From positions 167,183-231,182 of the forward strand of contig CACRSC010000045.1 of the NCBI GenBank assembly GCA_902651635.1: 64,000 nt of DNA. The letters are read 5' to 3'. Every line of letters starts with the position of its first letter. Positions within the stretch are counted from its first letter, which is position 1. Positions 54,801 through 64,000 of the stretch are shown here, one piece after another. Source of the stretch: Mastigamoeba balamuthi. Its lineage: Eukaryota; Evosea; Mastigamoebida; Mastigamoebidae. Below the pieces are notes generated by a model, which had not been told where the DNA came from, did no database searches, and was given only the letters and a program-made list of their open reading frames with translations. The position numbers were made by a program, and so were the translations under genes.

Positions 54801-57800
54801 CGCCGTCTCGGGGCGCTGCCCTGCGGCCGCCGCCGAGGGCGCGCGCCGCCTGGCCGACTACGTGGAGGCCCAGCGGCTCGTGCCGCTCAAGGACGTCGCC
54901 TACACGAACCTCTGCCGCCGCGAGCACCACGCCTGCAGGATCGCCGTCGCCGTGCGCGGCACGGACCGCGCGGCCGTCGCCACGGCGCTGCGGCGGGCGG
55001 CCGAGGTCGAGCTGCCCGCGCGGCAGCCCGGGGCGCCGCGGGTCGCGTTCGTGTTCTCGGGGCAGGGCGCGCAGCACGCGGGCATGGCGCGGCAGCTCTA
55101 CCGCGACAACGCGGCGTTCAGGGCCGCGCTGGGCGAGGTCGACGCGCTCTTTGCCGCGCAGCAGCCGCCGTTCTCGGTCCTCGACGAGATCAGCGCGCCC
55201 GAGGCCGAGAGCCGCGTCGGCGAGACGGTCGTCGCCCAGCGCGTGCTCTTCGCCATACAGTACGCGCTCGCCCGCGCGCTGGCCGCTGTGGGCGTCGCGC
55301 CGCGCGCCGTCGTCGGGCACTCGCTCGGCGAGATCGCGGCGGTGGTCGTCGCCGGCGTGCTGCCGCTCGCCGAGGCCGTGCGGCTCGTGCACGTGCGCTC
55401 GCAGGTGATGAACAAGGCCACGGGCCTCGGCCGCATGCTCGCCGTCGGCCTGCCCGCCGCCGACTGCCAGCGCCTCGCCGACGCGCACGGCGCCGGCGGC
55501 GTCGCGCTGGCCGCCTCCAACAGCGCCGCCTCGTGCGTGCTCAGCGGCGAGGCCGCGGCGCTCGAGGCCGTCGCCGCCGCCGTCGCCGCCGAGCGCCCGT
55601 CGGCGTTCGTCAAGTTCCTGCCCGTCAACTACGCGTTCCACTCGCCGCAGATGGAGCCGCTGGCGCTGGAGCTGCGCGGGCTGCTGGACCAGGCGCCCGT
55701 CAAGGCGCGCGCGAGCAGCGGCAGCGGCGGCGTCGCGGTGTTCTCGACGCTGACGGGCGCGCGGGCGAGCGGCGCCGAGTTCACGAGCGAGTACTGGCAG
55801 GAGCAGGTCCGCAGGCCGGTGCTCTTCCGCGAGGCGCTCGACCGCATGTGCGCCGAGGCGGGCGTCGACGTCTTTGTGGAGCTGGCGCCGCACCCCGTGC
55901 TGGCGACGTACCTGCGCGACGCGCTGACGGCCCACGGGCTGCCGCTGGCCAACAGCGTCGTCGCCGCCATGCGCAGGGACTCCAAGGACGAGCAGGCGAC
56001 GCTGGCCCAGGCGCTCGCCGCGCTGCACTGCCGCCACGTCGCCGTCGACTGGCGCGCCTCGCTCGCCGGCGACGTGCGCTACGCCCGCACGCCCTCGTAC
56101 GCGTGGCAGAAGCGCCGCTACTGGCTGCCCGCGCGCCCCGCCGAGCCCGTGCTGCTGCGCGGACTGAGCCGCGCCGACGGCGACGCGGGCGAGGAGGCCG
56201 GGCAGGGCGCAGAGGCCGCGGCGAGGGCCTGGCCGCTGCTGCAGCGCCGCGTGGCGCGCGTGGGCGGCGGGGCCGTGGCGGCCGCGTGGGAGGCGACGAT
56301 CGCCAAGCCGGGGCCGCTCGAGTGGGAGTTTGACCACGTGGGGTTCGGGACGGTGCTGGTCCCGGGCGTCACGTACCTCGAGGCGGCGCTCGAGGCCTCG
56401 GCGGCGTCGTTTGGCGACGCGAGCCCGCACGTGCTGAGCGACATACGGTTCCACAGGCCGCTGTTCATGACGGGCGCCGAGCAGCGGCTGCAGACGTCGA
56501 TCGTCCACGCGTCGGCGTACGACTCGACGGTGACGCTGCAGAGCCCGGGCGAGCGCGAGTGGGCCGTCCACGCGACCGTCTGCGTGCACAGGGCCCGCGA
56601 GCAGTGGGCCGCCGCGCGCCCGGCGCCCGCGGGCGTCGCCGCGATGCTGGCGCGCTGCCCCGACGTCATGGAGGGCGCCGCCTACTACGACGAGCTCTGG
56701 CAGCGCGGCCTGCAGCTCGGCCCCGCGTTCCGCAGCATCGAGCGCGTGCACATCGGCGCGCGCGAGGTCGTCGCCGAGCTGGCCGTGCCCGCGCACCTCG
56801 ACGTGGCCGCGTTCGTCTTCCACCCGAGCGTGCTCGACGCGACGATGCAGTGCCTGGGCGCCATCCTCATGCGCGGCGGCGAGGAGATACGCGGCATCTT
56901 CCTGCCCTCGCGCATGGAGCGCCTCGTCTGCCACGCGCGCCCCACGCCGCGCCTGCTCGTCCACATCCGCATGCACGAGGTCAGCGCCCGCGCCATCGTC
57001 GGCGACGTCCGCGCGCTCTCGCCCGACGGCGAGGCGCTGCTCGAGATACAGCAGTTCCGCTGCAACTACGTCGAGGACTCGCGCGGCTCCTCCGACGCCT
57101 ACTTTGAGCAGTCGTGGCGCCAGCTCGACGCCCGCCCCGCCTCTGCCTCGGCCTCGCTCCCGCCCTCGGCCCCGCTCTTTGTCTTCTGCGACGACGCCGG
57201 TGCCCTGGGCGCGCGCGTCGTCGAGGCGTTCCGCGCGCGCGGGCAGCAGAGCGTCTGCGCGGTGGCGCGCGGCGAGGCGTTCGCAGTCGCGGGCGACGGG
57301 GCGTCGGCGACGACGGCGGCCGACGACATGGCGCAGGTCGCGGCGCTGATCGCCGGGCACCAGCGGCCGCGCGTCGTCTACGCGTGGGCCGCCGACGCGC
57401 GCGACTCGCGGACCGCGCGGGAGCTCGCGGTGATGCCGCTGGCGCGGCTCGTGGCGGCGCTGGCGGCGGCGTCGGCCAGCGGCGCGCAGGTCTTCGTCGC
57501 CACCGCGGGCGCGCGCGCCGTCTGCGCGGCCGACAGCGACGTCGCCGTCTGGCAGAGCCCGCTGCTCGGCGCCGCCAACATCGCGTCGCAGGAGTACGCG
57601 CAGTTCCGGTTCCACCTCGTCGACCTGAGCTTCGCGCCCTCGGAGCAGTGCGTCGCTGAGGGGAACACAGGGGAACACAGGGGAACACAGGGGAACACAG
57701 GGGAACACAGGGGAACACAGGGGAACACAGGGTGGCACAGGGTGGCACAGGGTGGCACAGGGGAACACAGGGGAACACAGGGTGGCACAGGGGAACACAG

Positions 57801-59327
57801 GGGAACACAGGGGAACACAGGGGAACACAGGGGGGCACAGCGGGGTGTTCGTTTCTAGAATTCAAGCGTGACGTGGCGCAGGGAGTTCGCGGCGCTGGCG
57901 CAGTGGGTGTGCGGCGGGGCAGCGGCGGGCGAGGACCACGTGGCGCTGCGCGGGGGGGCCGTGTACACGAGCCGGCTGGTGCAGGCGGCCGAGCCGGCGA
58001 CGTCGACGACGGTGCGGACGACGCTGGCCGAGACGCCCGCGCGGATGGAGATCGTGAAGCCGGGCGTCCTCGACACGCTGGCCCTGCGCGCGACGCCGCG
58101 CGTGGCGCCCGCGGACGAGGTCGAGGTGCGCGTGCTGGCGTCGTCGCTCAACTACCGCGACGTGATGCGCGCGATGGGGCTCTACCCGGCCGAGGACGAG
58201 CACCCGGGCGTCGGCATGGAGTGCGTCGGCGTCGTCGAGCGCGTGGGCCACGGCGTCGCGGGGCTGGCGCCGGGCGACAAGGTCATCGCCGTCTCGCGCG
58301 GCAGCTTCGGCGCGTACGTGACGACGCCGGCGTACTGCTGCGTGCGCAGGCCCGAGTGCGTGAGCGACGAGGAGGCGGCGGCGCTGACGGGCGTCCTGAT
58401 GACCGCCTACGAGTCGCTCGTCAACGTCGCGCGCGTGCAGGCCGGCGACAAGGTCCTCGTGCACGCGGCCAGCGGCGGCGTGGGCCTCGCGGCGCTGCAG
58501 ATCTGCAGGGTCTTCGGCTGCGAGGTCTTCGCGACCGTCGGCCGCAAGGAGAAGCGCGACTTCCTCACGCAGCACTACGGCATCCCTGACGACCACATCT
58601 TCAGCTCCCGCAACCTCAGCTTCGTCGACGAGGTGCGCGCCCGCAGTGGGTGGGATTGTTGCCGGCAGGGCTGTTGATGTGGTGCCACGTAACCCCAGAG
58701 AGGGGGTTATTTCCCGATCTATGGGGGATGACTCGTTGCCACGTCGTGATTCTTGGTTTCCCCCCGATGGCTCACGATGGATCGCGCGCTGCAGATACGG
58801 AGGGTGACGAGGGGCTACGGCGTGGACGTGGTGCTCAACTCGCTGATGGGCGAGGGGCTGCTGCAGTCGTTCGAGCTGCTGGCCCACGGCGGCCGCTTTG
58901 TCGAGATCGGCAAGCGCGACATCTTCGAGAACACGCGCGTCGGCCTGCGCCCCTTCAGCCGCAACGTCACGCTGGCCTCTGTCGCCATCGACCAGATCTT
59001 CGACGAGTCTCCGACGCACGCGCGGCGCCTGCTCTGCGACTGCGTCGACCGCATCGCCGACGGCACGTTCCGCCCCATCCCCCTGCGCGCCTTCGGCCTC
59101 GGCGAGGCCGTGCAGGCGTTCCGCCTCATGGCGTCGGCCGCCCACATCGGCAAGATCGTCGTCACCGTCGACCACGCGCTGCCCGTCGACGTCGTCGTCC
59201 CCGCGGGCGAGGCCGCGCTGCCCGCCGACGGCACCTACGTCGTCACCGGCGGCCTCGGCGCCCTGGGGCTGCTGCTCGCCGACTTCCTCCTCAAGCGCGG
59301 CGTCCGCAGCGTCGCGCTGCTCGTCCG

Positions 59328-59364
<37 letters not shown>

Positions 59365-62300
59365 GCGCGCGCCGCCGCTGAGGCCTCGCTGCGCGCGCGG
59401 GCCCGCGAGACGGGGGCCGCGGTGACGGTGCTCGAGGGCGACGTGTCGTCGCTCGAGGACGTCAGGCGGGCGCTCGGCGAGGTCGCCGCCCGCGGGCTGC
59501 CGGCGCTGCGGGGCGTCTTCCACGCGGCGGGCGTCGTCGACGACGCGATGCTCGCGCAGGTGACGCCGCAGAGCCTCGCGCGGACCTTCGCGCCCAAGGC
59601 CGACGGCGCGTGGAACCTGCACGCGGCCTGCGAGGCCCTCGGCGCGGACCTCGCGCAGTTTGTCGTCTTCTCGAGCGTCGCCTCGCTCGTCGGCTCGCCC
59701 GGGCAGGCCGCCTACGCCGCCGCCAACGCGTTTGCAGACGCGCTGTGCGCGATGCGGAGGGCGCGCGGCCAGCGGGCGCTGAGCGTCAACTGGGGCCCCG
59801 TCGCCGCGGGGATGACCGCGAGGCTCGAGGCCGCGGCCGTGCGCGCGATGGAGGCGCAGGGGCTCAGCGTGCTCTCGCGCGGGCAGTTTGTGCAGCTGCT
59901 CTCGTCGCTGGTCCTGACGCCGGCGCAGCTGCCCAGCCAGCTGGCCGTCCTCAAGATCGACTGGCAGCGCTGGGCCGCGGCCAACGGCTCGGTGCAGACC
60001 AAGCGGTTCTCGACGCTGGCGCAGTCGAGCGGCGCGCGGACCGTCGCGGGCAGGCAGTTCCTGCAGGAGCTGTTCGCGATGGCGCCCGGCGAGCAGCGGA
60101 TGGCGGCCGTCACGCGGCAGATCGTGCGCAACGTGGCGCGCGTGCTGGCGTTCGAGAGCGAGGCCATGGTCGACGTGCACAGGCCGCTCAACGAGCTCGG
60201 CCTCGACAGCATGGTCGCCAACGAGGTCCGCTCCAAGCTCGAGAACGACATGGGCATCCCCATCTCCATCGCCTCCCTCATCGGCGGCCCCAGCATCACC
60301 AAGGTCCGCTCTCCCTCCCACCCCTCTTGTTCTGTTTGTTTTGGTTCATTTTTTGGATCCTTGAATAATCTTTCGTCTACCTGAACAATCGTTGGGGGTA
60401 CACACCGTGCGGCCTCTGAGCGCCCTTGGCCATGGGCAAATAGCGGAGGGTGTTCTTTTTTTCGCGGTTTTTCCGGGCGGTTTGGGGTCTTGGCTGTCCC
60501 ATACTCGCCTGTTTTTCGGCCTGTTCTGTGCTTCAGCAGTGCGCGCAGTGTATCTTTTGATTTTGGTGTTCAAATCTTGGTGCAGCGTCTTTTAACAAAC
60601 ATGGCGTTGCGCCACACGATAACACGCACATAGACAGGGATCTAGCTCTCACCTGGGCTAATCGTGCCCAAGGTGACAATTAACAACCCTCACATCTTTT
60701 GTTGGCTGGTCTCCTCTTATGCCTGCGCTGCGCTGTGCTGTGTTATGCTGGTCTCCTCTTATGCCTGCGCTGCGCTGTGCTGTGTTATGCTGGTCTCCTC
60801 TTATGCCTGCGCTGCGCTGTGCTGTGTTATGCTATTCTCTGTGTTTCACTCTACTTTGTTGTGCAACTCTGCTCTGTTCTCTTCTGACCCACCGGGGGGT
60901 ACTTTGCCTCGCTGGCAACGTGCAGCTCGCGACCATCCTGATGCAGCAGATCGAGGCTGTTGCGGGCGACGTGGCCGGCGAGGCGGACCAGGCGGGCGCT
61001 GCTCCCGCCGTCCCCCTGTCGCTGCCCGTGACGGTCGTGGGCGACGACGAGGGCGAGGCCCCGACCGTCTTCGCCTTCTGCCCCGCCGGCGGGTCCGCGT
61101 CGGTGTTCAACCACCTGGCCACGCGCCTGGGCAAGCGCTTCGTGGCGCTGCAGAAGGGCGCCAGCTGCGGCTCCTTCGGCGAGCTCGTCGACGCCCACGT
61201 GGCGGCCATCGTCGCCGCCTGCCCCCGCGGGCCCTACACGATCCTCGGCCACTCGCTGGGCTCCGCTGTCGGCTTCGAGACCGCCCGCGCCCTCGTCGCC
61301 CGCGGCTCCGTCGTCTCCAACGTCATCATGCTCGACCCCATCAGCCCCGAGGTGCGCCCGCTCCGTCTCTCGGCGTCTCTGCCTTCGGGCTTGCCTAACG
61401 AACTTGCGTTGTTGTAATCCGCGATACGTGCGAGCAGACGCAGAAGGTGGCCTCGCAGCGGACGATGCTGATGGCGATGATGCTGATGGCCCTTGGGCGC
61501 GGCCAGCACGCGGATCAGCTGCAGCCGCTCGAGGACGCTGCAGCGGCGCCCGGCGCGTCGGAGGACGGGCTCTGGGAGCTCTTCTTCGCGCTGGCGCAGG
61601 TGCCCGCGTCGGAGCGCGGCGCCGTCGAGGCCGTCGTGCGCGGCATGCACGAGGAGATGACGCTCTTCGCCAAGCACACGTTCGCGGCAGAGCACGCGGC
61701 GTTCCCTGTCTCGGTGCTCGTGGCGACGGAGAACGACGCGCGGCTCCGCGGGCTGCTGCAGACGGACCGCAGCGCGCCGGCGTGGTCGAGGCTGACGGGC
61801 GCCGCCGTCCGCGAGGTCCCGGCCCCAGGGAACCACTGGACGATGGTCTCGGACCCGGCCAACGCCGCCACGAACGCCGCCACCATCGCGGGCATCCTCA
61901 ACGCCACTGTCGCTGCCACTGAGGCCCCTGCGGCGACGGCGACGGCGACCCCGGCCCAGCCTGTCGCCGCGGAGCCGGCGGCGCCTGTTGCGGTGGTGCC
62001 GAGCGCGCCGTCTGCGACGACCCCCGTGCCCGCGGCCACTGCCGTCGCCACGACTCCGGCTGCCGCCGAGGAGCCCAGGGCGCCGAGCGAGAGCAAGGCC
62101 GAGGCCGAGGAGGAGCAGGAGAGCGGCGCGCAGAGCGAGGCGAGGGCTGCGTTCGAGGCGGCCGTGGCGCAGTCGAAGAAGCTGAAGAAGAAGCCGGGCA
62201 ACTCGGACCTGCTGGCGCTGTACGGCCTCTTCAAGCAGAGCACTGAGGGAGACAACACGCAGGGTGCGAACACCACCACCTCCCCTTCCACCTACTGTAG

Positions 62301-62470
62301 AGATCCCCGCTGAGGCGCTGCGTTGTCGCACAGCGAAACCGGACATGTTCGACCTGGTGGCGTCGTCCAAGTGGAAGAGCTGGACGGCGAACAAGGGCAA
62401 GGCCCGAGACGAGGCGATGACGCAGTACGTCGCGCTGGTCGAGAAGCTGAAGGCCAAGTACGGGTACTAA
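45815..62470 (+). CDS. Bimodular type I PKS: FAAL-ACP-KS-AT-KR-ACP-KS-AT-DH-ER-KR-ACP-TE-ACBP
   Basis: Eleven exons (45815-46206, 46583-47172, 47242-48478, 48569-50564, 50883-54636, 54695-57647, 57882-58632, 58795-60303, 60926-61351, 61438-62263, 62334-62470) keep frame: 4,856 residues. Approximate domains: FAAL 20-620 (YTSGSTGLPKG, PLYHDMGLIG, GREKDLIIIHGKN); ACP 650-735; KS1 745-1165 (DTACSSS, ECHGTGT, KTNIAH); AT1 1275-1580 (GHSLGE); KR1 1880-2060 (YSASN); ACP 2150-2230 (LQS); KS2 2246-2670; AT2 2770-3080; DH 3195-3440 (H-x3-G-x4-P and HPSVLDA); ER 3650-4010; KR2 4035-4220 with a poly-Ser insert; ACP 4320-4395 (LDS); TE 4435-4690 (GHSLGS, GNHW); Ala/Pro linker; ACBP 4770-4856 (LYGLFKQ, KWKSW, Tyr in the last helix). 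All catalytic residues are present. Both ATs have a FHS motif suggesting malonyl-CoA. Cytosolic location is likely. The product is inferred in the findings. Confidence 0.93.
57661..57840 (+). repeat. 18 x 10-bp minisatellite in PKS intron 6
   Basis: Exactly 18 decamers: 13 GGGAACACAG, four GGTGGCACAG and one GGGGGCACAG. The array starts 13 bases after the predicted donor at 57648. Every unit ends in CACAG, so each resembles a 3' splice site. The frame stays open through the array but then hits a stop, and ER homology resumes only after 57882, so it is intronic. Confidence 0.95.
60708..60833 (+). repeat. 3 x 42-bp tandem repeat in PKS intron 8
   Basis: Three consecutive 42-bp units (60708-60749, 60750-60791, 60792-60833) that look identical. 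They lie in the 622-bp intron between the last ACP and the thioesterase. Pyrimidine-rich, ending about 90 bp before the acceptor at 60925. Confidence 0.92.
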
Positions 62471-64000
62471 GGCACAAAGGGGTTTTGGTAACACGTGAGG
62501 GAGAAGCCTCTTCGGGTGACACGAGCGCGTCCCTGCGCACCACACCATGCATCACCACAGCCAACAACGGTTTATTCTGACATCAGCGACTTGCATTGGC
62601 TGTAATAGAATTGCACAGATGAATTGTACCGGTGTGGTCATATCAACAACAGACAAAATCCAACCCCGCGGAGAACGTTGCAGCAAAAGTGATACCTAAC
62701 ACTTGCCACTGCATAGTTACCAAGAGAGATAAAGGCCATGAAACGGGAAGAAATGGCCAAGAAACGGGAGGGAATGGACCTTGGGGACTGGTAGGACACA
62801 GCTGCAGCATCTGGGGATTACTGGCAGCTCACTCAGCTGAGCATCAAAAAGAGAGTGAGGGGGTTATCTGCAAAAAGTTGTTTTGCCAAGGGATCACCTA
62901 CGGTGGCGACCACGATGGTCAGGAAGCAGGCCCGGCAGAGGCGAGGCATGAGGGGGAAGATGTGTGACGAGTGTGAGACAGTGTGGGCAGATAACAAAGT
63001 AAGGCGGTTGTGGCTGCCTGCTGACATCAGCCACCCAAAATTCCACCCAAATCACTGCGCCGGAGTCCCCAGAATGATGCCTCAGCATTTCTGTCAGCTG
63101 CCCACCCTCTTTTTCAGATAACAGCGAACAGCTGTTGGTAGCAGACAGGCGACGGTTCTGCCTCATTCAATAACCCCCAGGCATGGCCCGCCCCCCGTGC
63201 TGTAGCTGCTGGTGCTATTTCCCCACCCAACGGCCGGAAGGGGCCGCACCTATTTGCTGGCTTTTCTTAACAACAATAAGTATTAAGTAGGTTTCCATAT
63301 CTTTCAGAACATGGAGATGGAGGGAATGGGCTCTCCATGTCCGTCGGCTCACTGGCGAGCTGGGTTGTCAGTGCCCACTCAACAGAAAACCGTATTTTGT
63401 TCTTTACCAGCTTTTCTCCAATTGCCTGCATCTCGCGCTGACAGAAAGACAGGAAAAGTGAGAGGGTTTTACCGTTTTTTGTGAACATCCGGCTGCAACA
63501 TTTACACTGCACGGCGATTCACGTAGAAGAAGACCACTGAGCTGCGGTGTCCGTGAGGCATATGTAGTAACCACGGTGATCCAGCAAATTACGATGATGC
63601 CGACGGTTTTTTATCAGAAGAGCCATTTCTACAGTATTTTCCCTGTGTCAGGGAAATAGGAGCACGGGACACGGACACATCCCCGCTGCAGTCTGAAAAC
63701 GATGCACTGACGCCGATCACAAGTGACCTCAGATGGTGGAGACCAGTCTGCAGGAGCACTTCAGAATTAGGCCGCATGAGCACGTTTTTGAGGTCGCACT
63801 CGGGGGCACAATCGAAGAAGGTGTAGAGCGATGCGCTATGGTGCGGCGACTGCGGCTGGGAGGGAGACGAGAAGGCGAGTGCGGGTGTTGCTCGGTATTC
63901 TCGGATATGCTTGATGCATAAATGAACCAATGCCATCCATGGCGGTCTCTGGAGGCTCAGAAGGCGTTGTGAGGCATTGCTGCTGTGATGCATCGCGTTC
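62471..64000. other. PKS 3' flank and gene-poor end of window
   Basis: GC drops after the PKS stop. No recognised gene. A minus-strand frame of 134 codons with a true ATG at 63993-63589 has no motif and ordinary composition; it could be a partial or hypothetical gene but is not supported enough to call. Confidence 0.4.

Noticed and set aside
57661-57840. Decamer array as a CRISPR-like repeat
   Set aside because: Units are contiguous with no spacers and lie in a eukaryotic intron; no cas genes are present.
57648-57858. Open frame through the decamer array encoding a Gly/Asn/Thr/His-rich repeat peptide
   Set aside because: It ends at a stop just after the array, while the ER domain resumes after 57882 in the phase expected for an intron. 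The peptide has no counterpart in PKS proteins.
62855-63121. Short Cys-containing frame with a CxxC pair
   Set aside because: One CxxC and no second metal-ligand pair; surrounding sequence looks non-coding.

Overview
The window looks like nuclear DNA of a GC-rich, intron-bearing protist. The reasons are frame-consistent spliceosomal introns in at least nine genes, a tRNA gene with a Pol III T-run instead of an encoded CCA, a eukaryotic glycogen phosphorylase, a BIRC6-type ubiquitin-conjugating domain, B-box, F-box and ankyrin proteins, and one gene with a glutamine tract. The mixture would suit an amoebozoan, but no phylogenetic marker fixes this and the organism assignment is inference. The genome is two-speed. 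Compact, very GC-rich genes occupy about 9.6-19.4, 22.2-32.4, 34.0-34.8 and 42.9-62.5 kb. AT-richer or repeat-rich gene-poor blocks lie at 1-9.6, 19.4-22.2, 32.6-34.0, 34.8-42.9 and 62.5-64 kb, and mobile-element traces concentrate there.

Layout. 1-6.3 kb: mostly non-coding, with a decayed retroelement (minus strand) and a ~120-bp repeat whose inverted partner abuts the first GC-rich gene at 9.6 kb. 6.36-8.58 kb: a divergent pair, a Cys-rich/coiled-coil ORF and a DD38E Tc1/mariner-IS630-type transposase. 9.6-19.4 kb: an acidic unknown protein, a four-exon B-box membrane protein, a Gln-rich type I membrane protein and a long coiled-coil protein. 20.5-25 kb: an F-box/LRR-like gene recently truncated by a 25-bp tandem duplication, and an ankyrin-type repeat protein. 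25.7-29.5 kb: glycogen phosphorylase in nine exons. 30.6-32.4 kb: a stand-alone BIRC6-like E2. 32.6 kb: tRNA-Ile(GAU), with a 1-kb terminal-inverted-repeat element carrying a broken Cys-rich gene just upstream. 34.1 kb: nitroreductase. 35.6-42.3 kb: a 6.7-kb foldback structure with two near-identical 1,338-bp inverted arms around a 4-kb centre. 43-45.1 kb: a short-chain dehydrogenase and a secreted DOMON-like protein.

45.8-62.5 kb is the centrepiece: one 11-exon gene (about 4,856 codons; every exon junction keeps frame) for a bimodular type I polyketide synthase. Its order is FAAL-ACP-[KS-AT-KR-ACP]-[KS-AT-DH-ER-KR-ACP]-TE-ACBP. The fatty-acyl-AMP ligase should load a free fatty acid. Module 1 should leave a hydroxyl and module 2 should reduce fully, so one pass predicts a 5-hydroxy fatty acid or its delta-lactone. 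The C-terminal acyl-CoA-binding domain after the thioesterase is the most unexpected feature of the window. The neighbouring SDR and DOMON-like genes could be functionally linked, but nothing in the sequence proves it.

Gene models were built by hand from reading frames, GT/GC-AG boundaries and family expectation. Splice sites are predictions. Two introns fit only with GC-AG ends, and donors here favour GTGCG.
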